A stretch of 64,000 nt of DNA from Ruminococcus sp. Lineage in GTDB: Bacteria > Bacillota > Clostridia > Oscillospirales > Ruminococcaceae. The DNA is taken from positions 35,298 through 99,297 of the forward strand of contig JAFRXL010000001.1 in the NCBI GenBank assembly GCA_017441505.1, in the 5' to 3' direction. A program made the position numbers and the translations under genes. The notes under the pieces are model-generated. The model was not told the origin of the DNA and made no database searches. It saw only the letters and a program-made list of their open reading frames with translations. Shown here in pieces: positions 8,920 through 18,075 of this stretch (positions within the stretch are counted from its first letter, which is position 1; each line of letters starts with the position of its first letter).

Positions 8920-9826
8920 AAAACTTTGCCTGAATGTGCTTGATGCTGATATTGGATGCAGGATAGATAAATATATTTCGGATAATATTGCTGAACTGAC
9001 ACGTTCTGCTGTGCAGGGACTCCTCACTAAAGGCGGAGTACTCGTGAACGGTAGTGTGGTCAGCAAGAACTATAAGCTCAGAAGCGGTGACGTGATAGAT
9101 GTCGAGATACCCGATCCTCAGCCTATGGACGCTGTGCCGGAGGATATTCCGCTTGATATAGTCTATGAGGACAGCGACTTGCTCGTGGTCAACAAGCCAA
9201 AGGGAATGGTAGTGCATCCGGCTCACGGAAACTATAACGGCACTCTCGTGAACGCACTTCTGCATCACTGCGGAGACAGTCTTTCGGGGATAAACGGAGT
9301 GATACGTCCTGGGATCGTCCACCGTATAGATAAGAATACGAGCGGACTGCTGATCGTTGCCAAGAACGATGCTGCTCATCTTCACCTCGCAGAGCAGATA
9401 AAAGCTCACAGCTTTACCCGTGAGTACGAGGCTGTTGCAGTCGGTTCGTTCAAGGAGCCGGCGGGAACTGTTGACGCTCCTATCGGCAGACATAAGGTCG
9501 ACCGCAAGAAAATGTGCGTAACACAGGAGAATTCACGCAATGCGGTGACGCATTACGAAGTCCTCAGACAATTCGGCGGATACGCTCATGTCAGGCTCAG
9601 ACTTGAGACCGGAAGAACTCATCAGATACGTGTTCATCTGGCTTATATCGGGCATCCCGTGCTCGGCGATGATGTCTATGGCAAGCCCTACAAGGGTCTT
9701 GACGGACAGTGTCTCCACGCACGAAAAATTGGTTTTATCCACCCGACTACAGGGAAATATATGGAGTTTTCAAGTGAACTTCCTGAGTATTTTCAGGCAG
9801 TCCTCAGAAAGCTCGAAAAAATGTAG
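8912..9826 (+). CDS. rluD: RluA-family 23S rRNA pseudouridine synthase
   Basis: Converts uridines in 23S rRNA to pseudouridine. An N-terminal S4 domain (about residues 12-70, LTKGGVLVNG) is followed by the catalytic domain with VVNKPKGMVVHPA and the active-site motif HRIDKNTSGLL. The ETGRTHQIRVH and HPVLGDDVYG blocks complete the RluC/RluD pattern. It is 304 residues long. The start overlaps the lspA end, the usual lspA-rluD order in Firmicutes. Assigning D rather than another RluA paralogue rests on that context. Confidence 0.9.
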   Translation: MSEKLCLNVLDADIGCRIDKYISDNIAELTRSAVQGLLTKGGVLVNGSVVSKNYKLRSGDVIDVEIPDPQPMDAVPEDIPLDIVYEDSDLLVVNKPKGMVVHPAHGNYNGTLVNALLHHCGDSLSGINGVIRPGIVHRIDKNTSGLLIVAKNDAAHLHLAEQIKAHSFTREYEAVAVGSFKEPAGTVDAPIGRHKVDRKKMCVTQENSRNAVTHYEVLRQFGGYAHVRLRLETGRTHQIRVHLAYIGHPVLGDDVYGKPYKGLDGQCLHARKIGFIHPTTGKYMEFSSELPEYFQAVLRKLEKM

Positions 9827-9838
9827 GAGGTCAGCTTC

Positions 9839-10660
9839 TTGTTTGAAGATATTACTAAAGTCATCCTGCTCAGCGATATGGACGGCACTCTGCTTGATTC
9901 AAAAAAGAATATAACAGATGCCGACAGACAGGCTATCAGGCGATTTACAGAGCTTGGCGGTCACTTTACGATCGCTACCGGACGTACCGTGCAGTCCTTT
10001 GAACAGTACCTTGAGATTCTCGGACTGAAAGAACCGGTCATAATGTACAACGGAGCGGCTATACATGACTATTCTACTGGAAAAACTCTGTTTACACATC
10101 CCCTTCCGGCAGAGGCAAAGCCTATTGCTGAGGAAATACTCGAAATGATGCCGGAGATTGGCGGAGAAGTCCTGAGAATAGAGGGGACTTATGTGTTCCG
10201 CAACAATGATTATCAGAAATTACATACGAAGCTCTGTGGAATTGTCCCGGAGTATGTTGATATAGACAAAATAGAAGAGGGCGGCTGGCTGAAAGTACTA
10301 TTCGCTATGTCTCCGGAAGATATGGACTTCATTCAGGTCATTGTGAGACAGAAGGACTACAGCAGTGTTGAGTTTGTCAAGTCCTCGGATATGTTTTATG
10401 AAATGCTTCCGAAAGGTGTGAGCAAGGGTTCAGCACTGGAGCAGTACCGTAAACTGCCGGGCTTTGAGGACTACACTTTCGTATCGGTCGGCGACTTTGA
10501 TAATGATATAGAAATGATTCGCTGTGCTGACCTCGGAGCTTGCCCTGCAAACGCTGAGGACTGTGTAAAAGCTGAAGCTGATATGGTGCTCAGCAGGTCG
10601 AACGACGAGGGTGCTGTGGCTGAGCTTATAGAATATATCATCGGGAAGTGCGGTCTGTAA
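9839..10660 (+). CDS. Cof-type HAD-IIB sugar-phosphatase-like hydrolase
   Basis: Probable phosphatase acting on sugar phosphates or other small phosphoesters. Motif I is LLSDMDGTLLD (nucleophile Asp), motif II lies in FTIATGRT, and motif III is VSVGDFDNDIEMI. The cap region between is about 110 residues, as in HAD-IIB. The start is TTG, with GTAGGAGGT correctly spaced. It follows rluD by 12 bases and probably ends that transcript. The exact substrate cannot be read from sequence. Confidence 0.88.
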   Translation: MFEDITKVILLSDMDGTLLDSKKNITDADRQAIRRFTELGGHFTIATGRTVQSFEQYLEILGLKEPVIMYNGAAIHDYSTGKTLFTHPLPAEAKPIAEEILEMMPEIGGEVLRIEGTYVFRNNDYQKLHTKLCGIVPEYVDIDKIEEGGWLKVLFAMSPEDMDFIQVIVRQKDYSSVEFVKSSDMFYEMLPKGVSKGSALEQYRKLPGFEDYTFVSVGDFDNDIEMIRCADLGACPANAEDCVKAEADMVLSRSNDEGAVAELIEYIIGKCGL

Positions 10661-10790
10661 AAGGCTTAAAATAGCCATGCTACGGAAAGTAGCACAGATG
10701 TCAGCACATATACTCTTGATGTTCTGAACTGTGGATATTATACTGAGATCGGACGGAAAATTACCGTACCTGATCTTAGGAGGAATATAT

Positions 10791-11384
10791 ATGACATTTT
10801 CAGAAAAACTTAAAGAAGCAAGAAAAAATTCAGGATTATCACAGGAACAGCTCGCCGAAAAACTCTGCGTTTCAAGACAGGCTGTGACCAAGTGGGAGAC
10901 AGGCAGGGGACTTCCTGATGTGGAAAATATCAAGGCTATTTCGCTGCTCCTCAACGTCAGCATCGACTATCTTCTGAGTGATGAAGAATGCGATGTTAAA
11001 GAAATGAGGGAAAAGATAGACCTTGAAAAATTTACAGCCGGAAACGGTGCAAGAAGTCTGAAGGATGCCTGCTGTTCAGATAAATATCCAAATGCAGAGC
11101 ATATTTACGCTCTGATAAGAAAGAAGAAAAAGTCCGGAGCGGAGTGGATAGCCGATTTTATCATAGGTGCGGGAGCACTTGATGTTTTCGATTCTGCCGC
11201 CAACTACGGACAGGCTTATTATCTCGTTGAAGCAGGGGAAAAACAGTTTTTCGTCTGCGTTGACGACGAGTTTATAACTTCCTCAGCACTTTCCTCAAAG
11301 TACGAGGGAAAGTCATTCCAGAGAGGAAAATATATTTATAAGAAGCTTTATGACATAAAAGCATATCACGGCAAAAGCCGTTAA
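10791..11384 (+). CDS. XRE-family transcriptional regulator with C-terminal sensor-like region
   Basis: DNA-binding protein. An HTH_3 domain fills residues 3-60 (LKEARKNSGLSQEQLAEKL, then SRQAVTKWETGRGLPDVE). A C-terminal part of about 130 residues is of unknown type and contains two neighbouring Cys. I start at 10791 because AGGAGG is correctly spaced there and the HTH then begins at the N-terminus. A hairpin (arms AGATC and GATCT, with inner ACGG/CCGT, 10745-10777) lies just before the Shine-Dalgarno. It sits upstream of the transketolase genes, but no link is shown. Confidence 0.82.
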   Translation: MTFSEKLKEARKNSGLSQEQLAEKLCVSRQAVTKWETGRGLPDVENIKAISLLLNVSIDYLLSDEECDVKEMREKIDLEKFTAGNGARSLKDACCSDKYPNAEHIYALIRKKKKSGAEWIADFIIGAGALDVFDSAANYGQAYYLVEAGEKQFFVCVDDEFITSSALSSKYEGKSFQRGKYIYKKLYDIKAYHGKSR

Positions 11385-11406
11385 GATATTAAAACTGGAG
11401 GTTATT

Positions 11407-12246
11407 ATGGACGCATCAATGAAAAAGGATTTGCAGAAGATCGCCTGCAAAGTAAGAATGGGCGTTATTGAAGGTACTTATAACGCTAAATCCGGTCATC
11501 CGGGTGGATCGCTCTCCATAAGCGATACATTGACATACCTTTACTTCAACAAGATGAATGTTGACCCAAAGGCTCCTGACGCTCAGGATAGAGACAGATT
11601 CGTACTCTCTAAGGGACATACTGCTCCGGCACTCTATTCAGTGCTGGCTCAGAAGGGATTTTTCTCTGTAGACGAGCTGAAGTCACTTCGTCACATAGGT
11701 GCTATGCTTCAGGGACATCCTTGTATCCATATACCTGGTGTAGATATGTCCAGCGGTTCACTTGGACAGGGTATATCAGCTGCCTGCGGAATGGCTCTTG
11801 CAGCAAAGCTCGACGGCAAGTCCTATAATGTATATACTGTTCTTGGTGACGGCGAGATAGAGGAAGGTCAGGTTTGGGAGGCTGCTATGTTTGCAGCTCA
11901 TTATGGTCTTGGAAATCTTGTTGCTGTAGTTGATAATAACGGTCTCCAGATAGACGGTCCTATTTCAGAGGTTTGTTCTCCAGAGCCGATAACAGATAAG
12001 TTCGCAGCTTTCGGCTGGCACGTTATCACTATGGACGCTCATGACTTTGACAGCATCGAAGCTGCTTTTGATGAGGCTTCAAAGGTTAATGACAAGCCTG
12101 TAGCTATCATTCAGAAGTCCGTTAAGGGCAAGGGCGTTTCATTCATGGAAAATCAGGTAGGATGGCACGGTACAGCTCCTAACAAAGAGCAGTACGAGCA
12201 GGCTATGGCTGAGCTTGAAGCACAGTTAAAGGAATTGGAGGGCTGA
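11407..12246 (+). CDS. tktA: Transketolase, N-terminal subunit
   Basis: First half of a split transketolase, which moves two-carbon units between sugar phosphates in the pentose phosphate pathway. It binds thiamine pyrophosphate: GDGEIEEGQVWEAA followed by VVDNNGLQIDG is the TPP/Mg2+ motif. SGHPGGSLS and KGHTAPALY near the N-terminus are sugar-binding blocks. At 279 residues it stops where full-length enzymes continue into the pyrimidine-binding domain, which is supplied by the next gene 3 bases downstream. Split enzymes of this kind are common in Clostridia. Confidence 0.94.
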   Translation: MDASMKKDLQKIACKVRMGVIEGTYNAKSGHPGGSLSISDTLTYLYFNKMNVDPKAPDAQDRDRFVLSKGHTAPALYSVLAQKGFFSVDELKSLRHIGAMLQGHPCIHIPGVDMSSGSLGQGISAACGMALAAKLDGKSYNVYTVLGDGEIEEGQVWEAAMFAAHYGLGNLVAVVDNNGLQIDGPISEVCSPEPITDKFAAFGWHVITMDAHDFDSIEAAFDEASKVNDKPVAIIQKSVKGKGVSFMENQVGWHGTAPNKEQYEQAMAELEAQLKELEG

Positions 12247-12249
12247 GAA

Positions 12250-13197
12250 ATGGCAGAAATTATCAAAAAGGCTACCAGAGAAAGCTACGGTGAAGCATTA
12301 AGAGATCTGGCAGAAGAATATAAGGATCTTGTAGTGCTCGATGCAGACCTTGCTGCTGCAACAAAGACAGGTATATTTAAGAAGGCGTATCCGGACAGAT
12401 TCTTTGACTGCGGTATCGCTGAGGCTAACATGATGGGCGTTGCTGCCGGACTTGCAGCAAGCGGAAAGATACCTTTTGCAAGCACTTTTGCTATGTTCGC
12501 AGCCGGAAGAGCTTACGAGATAGTCCGCAATTCTATAGGTTACCCACACCTCAACGTTAAGATAGGTGCTACACACGCCGGTATCTCAGTTGGCGAGGAC
12601 GGTGCTACTCACCAGTGCAATGAGGATATTGCCCTTATGAGAACTATCCCGGGTATGACTATCATCAATCCATGCGACGATGTTGAGGCTAAGGCTGCTG
12701 TAAAGGCTGCACTTGACTTCAATGGTCCTGTATATATGAGATTCGGCAGACTTGCTGTTCCGGTAATAAATGACGAGAAAACATATAAGTTTGAGCTCGG
12801 CAAGGGCGTTGTCATGAAGGACGGTAAGGACGTTACTATAGTTGCTACAGGTCTTATGGTAAATGAAGCTGTTGAAGCTGCTAAGACTCTCGAAGCAGAG
12901 GGAATCTCAGCAAGAGTTGTAAATATCCACACTATCAAGCCGCTCGATAAGGAGCTTATCTGCAAGTGTGCAAAGGAGACTGGTCTTATTGTTACTGCTG
13001 AGGAACACAGTGTTATAGGCGGACTTGGTGCTGCTGTAGCAGAGGCTGTAACAGAGTGTTGTCCTGTAAAGGTAGTAAAGATAGGTGTTAACGATGAGTT
13101 CGGTTATTCAGGTCCGGCTGTTGACCTCCTTAAAGAGTTTGGACTCTCTGCTGAAAATATAGTTAAGACAGTCAAAGAGGCTGTAAAGAATAAATAA
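12250..13197 (+). CDS. tktB: Transketolase, C-terminal subunit
   Basis: Second half of the split transketolase, with the pyrimidine-binding and C-terminal domains. Visible landmarks are VVLDADLAAATKT, FDCGIAEANMMGVAAGLA, the GATHAGISVGEDGATHQ phosphate/TPP region and the C-terminal IVTAEEHSVIGGLG block. It is 315 residues long. Transcription ends at a strong hairpin just after the stop, so tktA-tktB form the end of this transcript. Confidence 0.94.
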   Translation: MAEIIKKATRESYGEALRDLAEEYKDLVVLDADLAAATKTGIFKKAYPDRFFDCGIAEANMMGVAAGLAASGKIPFASTFAMFAAGRAYEIVRNSIGYPHLNVKIGATHAGISVGEDGATHQCNEDIALMRTIPGMTIINPCDDVEAKAAVKAALDFNGPVYMRFGRLAVPVINDEKTYKFELGKGVVMKDGKDVTIVATGLMVNEAVEAAKTLEAEGISARVVNIHTIKPLDKELICKCAKETGLIVTAEEHSVIGGLGAAVAEAVTECCPVKVVKIGVNDEFGYSGPAVDLLKEFGLSAENIVKTVKEAVKNK

Positions 13198-13208
13198 GAG
13201 AAAAGCTT

Positions 13209-13251
13209 CGGTGGAGTACAGGGATGCTATTACTGTACTCCACCGTTTTTT
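13209..13251 (+). terminator. Rho-independent terminator after tktB
   Basis: A 13-bp perfect stem (CGGTGGAGTACAG with CTGTACTCCACCG) with an 11-base loop, followed by TTTTTT. This is one of the strongest terminators in the window. Confidence 0.93.
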
Positions 13252-13263
13252 ATATAAAAACAC

Positions 13264-13292
13264 TTGCATTAACTTCAGGAATATAGTATAAT
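13264..13292 (+). promoter_or_regulatory. Sigma-A promoter of cysK
   Basis: TTGCAT, a 17-base spacer, then TATAAT. It lies between the tktB terminator and the cysteine synthase gene. Confidence 0.65.
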
Positions 13293-13342
13293 TGAATACA
13301 GAGTTATAGATTTTTATTATATTTGACAGGGAGAAATTAGAA

Positions 13343-14272
13343 ATGATATATAACAATATTCTTGAAGCTATGGGTCATACTCCGATGATAAAGCTCAACC
13401 GTATGAACAAACCGGGTAATGCGGATGTGCTTGTAAAATTCGAGGGACTTAATGTCGGCGGTTCAATAAAGACACGTACTGCTTATAATATGATACGTCA
13501 CGCTGAGAAAGAAGGTCTCATAAATAAGGACACGATAATTGTTGAGCCTACAAGCGGAAATCAGGGCATTGGACTTGCTCTTGTCGGAGCAGTAAGAGGC
13601 TACAAGACTATAATAATCATGCCTGATTCTGTTAGTGAGGAACGCAGAAAGCTGGTCAACCATTATGGTGCAGAGGTAAAGCTCATCCACGATGACGGCG
13701 ACATCGGAAAGTGCATAGAGGAATGTCTGAATACAGCTCTCAGAATGGCTGAGGAGGACAAGAATGTCTTCGTACCTCAGCAGTTTGTTAATCCAAATAA
13801 TACAAATGCCCACAAGTACCACACGGCTTTGGAGATACTGGAGCAGACAGCAGTAAAGATAGACGGTTTCTGTTCCGGTATAGGAACCGGCGGTACTATC
13901 ACAGGTATTGGTGAGGCACTCAAAGCTCAGTATCCGGATATGGTGATATGGGCAGTAGAGCCTGAAAATGCAGCTATACTTGCCGGCGGTACTATAGGAA
14001 CTCACCTTCAAATGGGAATCGGTGACGGTATAATACCGGATATTCTCAATAAAAATATCTACGATGATATTTACATTGTTACCGATGAAGAAGCTATCCA
14101 GACTGCTAAAGACCTCGCATCAAAAGAGGGAATAATGTGCGGTATATCGAGCGGCACGAACGTTGCAGCCGCTCTCAAACTTGCTGAAAAGCTTGGCGAG
14201 GGAAAGACGGTCGTAACTATACTTCCCGATACTGCCGAGAGATACTTCTCAACTCCGCTTTTTGACCTTTGA
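13343..14272 (+). CDS. cysK: Cysteine synthase (O-acetylserine sulfhydrylase)
   Basis: PLP enzyme that makes cysteine from O-acetylserine and sulfide. The PLP lysine lies in GGSIKTRTAYNMI (about residue 42), the substrate loop is PTSGNQGIGLA (TSGNTG in the common form) and the phosphate clamp is GIGTGGTITG. It is 309 residues long, as usual. It stands alone between its own promoter and a bidirectional terminator. Sulfur assimilation is the likely role; related beta-family enzymes with other acceptors cannot be excluded. Confidence 0.93.
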   Translation: MIYNNILEAMGHTPMIKLNRMNKPGNADVLVKFEGLNVGGSIKTRTAYNMIRHAEKEGLINKDTIIVEPTSGNQGIGLALVGAVRGYKTIIIMPDSVSEERRKLVNHYGAEVKLIHDDGDIGKCIEECLNTALRMAEEDKNVFVPQQFVNPNNTNAHKYHTALEILEQTAVKIDGFCSGIGTGGTITGIGEALKAQYPDMVIWAVEPENAAILAGGTIGTHLQMGIGDGIIPDILNKNIYDDIYIVTDEEAIQTAKDLASKEGIMCGISSGTNVAAALKLAEKLGEGKTVVTILPDTAERYFSTPLFDL

Positions 14273-14279
14273 TATGTAA

Positions 14280-14313
14280 AATCCCCGTGATTTCCTCACG
14301 GGGATTTTTTATT
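14280..14313. terminator. Bidirectional terminator between cysK and the alpha-galactosidase gene
   Basis: An 11-bp stem (AATCCCCGTGA with TCACGGGGATT), a 5-base loop, and T-rich flanks on both strands. The last two codons and the stop of the minus-strand gene lie inside the stem. Confidence 0.88.
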
Positions 14314-15957
14314 TTTTTTAAAATTTCCATATACAGCGTGGTACTCTTTTTCTCCGAGTTTAAAAGTCACTTTAAGCTTGTCATCTTCAAGTTCGACATA
14401 AGTGATATTTGCATTCCTTAGCTTCATTATGCCGGATAGCTGTATGAGCTGTTCTTTGCTGTACTCCGAAATATCATCCGAGCAGAACAACACACCGCCG
14501 GTCATAGCGTTCACCTCAGAAAGGCATTTTTTCTGTTTCGGAGTAAGTGAAGTATCATTATTGCGGAGAATGAACACATCAGGGTCATTGTAGAATGCTC
14601 TGCCGTTGAGCTGACGGCGGAACACTGAATTAAGTATGGAATTACGGGTGCTTATGCGTTCACGGTGCATAAGTCTCATATAGGACTTGTCGTTCCAGTC
14701 GAGACTTACATCGCAGCCGATACGGCAATAGTCCACTTTGCCGAAAGCAGAAGCAAGAGGGACTCCGCACCCCAGAATAAAGGCATCTCCGGCACATTCA
14801 CGGAGAAAGTCCATTGCCTCAGCCATTATCTGTCCACGGGTTTTATTAAGTCTCGGCACGATACACTCAGCATAGAGAAAATCCAGTTTCAGCAGACGGA
14901 ATCCCCAGCTGTTTACAATGGTGTCGAAAACATTGCGGAGATAGTTACGCACATCCTCGTTATAGATGTCAAGGATATAGAATCCGCCCCAGTTAGAGCC
15001 GCCTTTTATGTAATTGCCGTCTTCATCGGTAAGAAACCATTCCTTAAAATTGCGAAAAACATAGGAATTCTCCTCGCAGGCAAAAGGTGCGAGCCATATT
15101 CCGGGGATAATGCCGTTACTGCTTATACTCTCGGCAATAGACTTCATACCGTTCGGAAATTTATTTTCGTCCACGGCAAGCCAGTCACCGACAGCAGTCT
15201 GATAGCCGTCGTCTATCTGAAATACATCCGGTTTGAATTTTTGTGAGAGCATACCGGAAAGGTCGTTCTGGATAATACTTTCATTTATTTTCTGATAGTG
15301 ACGGTACCAGCTTGTATAGCCGTAAACAGGCTTTGCATCGTCACGTATTTTTGTGCCGAGAAGCTGGAAATATCGGTCAAAGACTTCATTTTCTCTGCCG
15401 TCAGTTATCAGCATACGGAATCCGACATAGTCGCCGGAGAAAACGATTCCGGAGCAGTCTCTTGTAAGAGTTATCGTATTTTTATTCGTATCAGTGCTTA
15501 TCTTAGTGAAAGCCGCATTTTCATTTAGTGAGCCGAGAAAGCAGAAGTACTTTCGGGTGCGGACATATCCATAGGACCAGCCGTGAAGCTGTCCCTCACC
15601 GCCGTAGTCGGTGAAGTCATAGTCACCGTAACGATCAAATGAGTACTTTTCAACAACCTTAGCCGGTATAATATCAAGTCCGTGCATCTTGCCGTTAAGC
15701 GGATATTCGATGCTGTCGGTCCACGACTGATAGCCATTCAGGAAGATCCTGTCCTGATCGGAATAATCGTGCTCAAAAACAGCACTGAGTGCAAGGATCT
15801 TTATCTCGTTCTGTGAAATTATATTTGCAGTGAAAACGTCCCCTAAAGTATCTATATGGATTTTCAGGGAATCTGAGATTACGGTGCTGGAGGTATCTAT
15901 GCAGAAGGTCTCGCCGTCATATTCGTAAGAAAAGCTGACTTTTTTTAGTCTGAGCAT
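14296..15957 (-). CDS. Alpha-galactosidase (GH36-like)
   Basis: Clan GH-D retaining glycosidase that should release terminal alpha-galactosyl units from raffinose-type sugars or galactomannan fragments. The (beta/alpha)8 part (about residues 220-460) has YTSWYRHYQKI, FQIDDGYQ, the nucleophile Asp in LKLDFLYA and the acid/base Asp in CRIGCDVS. At 553 residues it is shorter than the about 720-residue bacterial GH36 group. There is no signal peptide, so it is cytoplasmic and acts on imported sugar. It is one base downstream of a sugar symporter gene in a TetR-controlled operon. Confidence 0.87.
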   Translation of the reverse strand: MLRLKKVSFSYEYDGETFCIDTSSTVISDSLKIHIDTLGDVFTANIISQNEIKILALSAVFEHDYSDQDRIFLNGYQSWTDSIEYPLNGKMHGLDIIPAKVVEKYSFDRYGDYDFTDYGGEGQLHGWSYGYVRTRKYFCFLGSLNENAAFTKISTDTNKNTITLTRDCSGIVFSGDYVGFRMLITDGRENEVFDRYFQLLGTKIRDDAKPVYGYTSWYRHYQKINESIIQNDLSGMLSQKFKPDVFQIDDGYQTAVGDWLAVDENKFPNGMKSIAESISSNGIIPGIWLAPFACEENSYVFRNFKEWFLTDEDGNYIKGGSNWGGFYILDIYNEDVRNYLRNVFDTIVNSWGFRLLKLDFLYAECIVPRLNKTRGQIMAEAMDFLRECAGDAFILGCGVPLASAFGKVDYCRIGCDVSLDWNDKSYMRLMHRERISTRNSILNSVFRRQLNGRAFYNDPDVFILRNNDTSLTPKQKKCLSEVNAMTGGVLFCSDDISEYSKEQLIQLSGIMKLRNANITYVELEDDKLKVTFKLGEKEYHAVYGNFKKNKKSP

Positions 15958-15958
15958 T

Positions 15959-17323
15959 TCAGTTATCCTCCTTGGATGAGTTTATTTTACTTATGACATC
16001 TGTTTCGTTATATCTCAGGAATACCAGTCCGCCCATGAGACACAGCACAGCAGCGGCAACTGCGGTTAGTCTGTATCCGAGACCGGAGCTTCTTCCTATA
16101 GCCGCCATGCTTGTAAACAGCAGCATAGCGACGGACTGTCCCATTTTGAAAGCAAAGGTACGTGCAGCGTAGAACATTCCCTGTCTGTTTTCGCCGGTAT
16201 CAGCTTTGTCAGCTTCGGAAATATCGGCAACTACAGCCTGCGGAAGTATGCCGAGTATAGCCATTGGCAGTGCAGCGAGCACTGCAATAATTACACCGTA
16301 TGCCATACCGGGTATAGCAGGTATACCGGCAAATGAAGTTATAAGAAATGCGGCAGAAAAGAAGATGAATCCAAAAGCTACAAGCTTCTTCTTGCCCATT
16401 TTTTTTGAGAAGATATTTACTGCCGGATAAAAACAAACTGATACTACAGACATTATTATGAAAAGTACAGTAGATCTGCCCTCGTCCATATCCATAAGCT
16501 CTGTTACATAGAACAGCAGACCGGTCTGGAAAAGTGTAAGAGCTATCCAGTAGAGAATATCTGATGTGACAAATATCCGGAACTGCTTATTTCTGAAAGT
16601 TGAAGTGAGTGAGCTGAAAGCGGTTGCCTTACTTGGAGTAGTGTCGGCATACTGGTTTTCGTCTATGAGAAATGAGGGCACGAGCATACAAATAATAGCT
16701 ATCACGCTAAGTATCACAATAGGTACACGATAACTGTTTGCGTAGCTGAGAGAAGGTCTTAGCATACCTGCGATCATAGGGATAGTATATGCAAGAGCAG
16801 TACCCACGAAATAGGTCATAGAGATAAAAGTCGAGAGATTTATCCTTGCTTCCTGAGAGCGTCCGAGCTCGGGTATGAGTGCATTATAGGGCGTGCAATA
16901 GCAGGTCATGCAGAAATAAAACAGCATTGCACATACGAAAAGAGCAGCAGCATTCACCGGACTTGTACTATTCACAGGTGATATGAACAGCAGAATAGTA
17001 ATTACTCCGAAAGGAATGGCAGAATATCTCATAAAGGGGATACGTCTGCCGAGCTTATGCCTGAGACTGTCGGACTTTCCGGCGATCATGGGGTCAGTAA
17101 CAGCGTCGAAAATACGTCCGACAGCTGCTATCAGACCAATCATAGTTATACCGAGAAATTTTGAAGCAGTCACGAACTGAGTAAGTCCTGCATCAAGAGT
17201 ATCCTGAGAGGGCTGATAGAAAAAGACCAGCAGGTTCGTGACTATGCCCGAAAGAGTAGACCAGCCGAGCTGACCTATAGCAAATATCCATAATATCTTA
17301 TTTGAAGCTGATCTCTTTTCCAT
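15959..17323 (-). CDS. GPH-family sugar:cation symporter (MFS)
   Basis: Twelve-segment inner-membrane transporter of the glycoside-pentoside-hexuronide family, probably importing galactosides for the adjoining alpha-galactosidase. Typical features are the LWIFAIGQLGWS first helix, the RIFDAVTDPMIAGKSD motif after helix 2 and SLRHKLGRRIPFM, both hallmarks of the GPH group. I start at MEKRSASNK because AAAGGAG lies 7 bases before it; the longer reading would overlap tetR. Substrate is inferred from the neighbour only. Confidence 0.88.
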   Translation of the reverse strand: MEKRSASNKILWIFAIGQLGWSTLSGIVTNLLVFFYQPSQDTLDAGLTQFVTASKFLGITMIGLIAAVGRIFDAVTDPMIAGKSDSLRHKLGRRIPFMRYSAIPFGVITILLFISPVNSTSPVNAAALFVCAMLFYFCMTCYCTPYNALIPELGRSQEARINLSTFISMTYFVGTALAYTIPMIAGMLRPSLSYANSYRVPIVILSVIAIICMLVPSFLIDENQYADTTPSKATAFSSLTSTFRNKQFRIFVTSDILYWIALTLFQTGLLFYVTELMDMDEGRSTVLFIIMSVVSVCFYPAVNIFSKKMGKKKLVAFGFIFFSAAFLITSFAGIPAIPGMAYGVIIAVLAALPMAILGILPQAVVADISEADKADTGENRQGMFYAARTFAFKMGQSVAMLLFTSMAAIGRSSGLGYRLTAVAAAVLCLMGGLVFLRYNETDVISKINSSKEDN

Positions 17324-17327
17324 AGGA

Positions 17328-17975
17328 TTACTCCTTTCTGATATAGGCAACAGCGGCATCTATCAGCATTTCAAGCTCTTTTTCAGCCGCAGAAAAATCG
17401 TCTGACGGGAGGAGTTCGCCCTGTATGAGCTTTTTGCTTAGCTCCATAAGGGCATGAGCGTGTGATAAATAGAAAAGACGGAAATCTATGTCATCTCTTA
17501 TAGTACCGTCTGATAATCCGGTGATATAGGCCTTTTCCACAACAGGATAGAAGTCTATCACAGAGTGATCGTACTCTCTGAGGGCTGTCTTGGGGACTTT
17601 TTCACGAGCAATAAGCAGATCAAATTCAGCAAGGAGCTTCATAAATCTTGGGTGAGCCTGATAGAGGACTACGAACATTCTCATAAGGTCTTTCAGCTGT
17701 TTAAGTCCGGACTGTTTAAGGAATATATCGGACTCGAAAATACCACTGAACATACTTTTCAGGTCGTTCCACATATATGTCATAGCAGCGATGGCTATAC
17801 CGGTCTTTGTACCGAAGTATCGATAAAGGGTAGCAACTCCGATGCCGGATTCATTGGCGATGTCGGTCATTTTGACCTCATCGATACCCTGTTCGAGAAA
17901 TAGTTTTGCACTTACCTCGATAGCCTTATCGAAGCGTTTGTTTTTGTTATTTTCCTGATAATTGTAATTTTCCAC
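17328..17975 (-). CDS. TetR-family regulator of the alpha-galactoside operon
   Basis: Likely repressor of its own operon. The HTH fills about residues 12-58 (FLEQGIDEVKMTDIANESG, then ATLYRYFGTKTG); the remainder is the all-helical ligand-binding and dimer domain. Start codon is GTG with GGAGG 7 bases ahead. It is the first gene of tetR-symporter-GH36. Upstream lies a large dyad that contains two opposed promoters and is the obvious operator. The ligand is unknown. Confidence 0.9.
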   Translation of the reverse strand: MENYNYQENNKNKRFDKAIEVSAKLFLEQGIDEVKMTDIANESGIGVATLYRYFGTKTGIAIAAMTYMWNDLKSMFSGIFESDIFLKQSGLKQLKDLMRMFVVLYQAHPRFMKLLAEFDLLIAREKVPKTALREYDHSVIDFYPVVEKAYITGLSDGTIRDDIDFRLFYLSHAHALMELSKKLIQGELLPSDDFSAAEKELEMLIDAAVAYIRKE

Positions 17976-18059
17976 TTGACAAACCTCCTTTTTTGTGATA
18001 GACTATAAATCAAATGCTACTGATAGTAAGTCTATCATATTTTTTCTCTGTTGTCAAGT
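17974..18059. promoter_or_regulatory. Symmetrical face-to-face promoters and TetR operator dyad
   Basis: Plus promoter: TTGACA at 17976-17981, 17-base spacer, TAGACT at 17999-18004. Minus promoter: TTGACA read from 18057 to 18052, 17-base spacer, TAGACT read from 18034 to 18029. Outer arms ACTTGACAA/TTGTCAAGT and inner arms GATAGACT/AGTCTATC are both centred at 18016.5. Predicted transcripts start at about 18011 (+) and 18022 (-), so they overlap by about 12 bases. One repressor dimer on the inner arms would cover both -10 boxes. Confidence 0.72.
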
Positions 18060-18075
18060 ATTTGGAGGTGTTTTT

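Noticed and set aside
11407-13197. Broken (frameshifted) transketolase gene
   Set aside because: The two halves have separate stop and start codons, a ribosome binding site and the natural domain boundary of known split transketolases.
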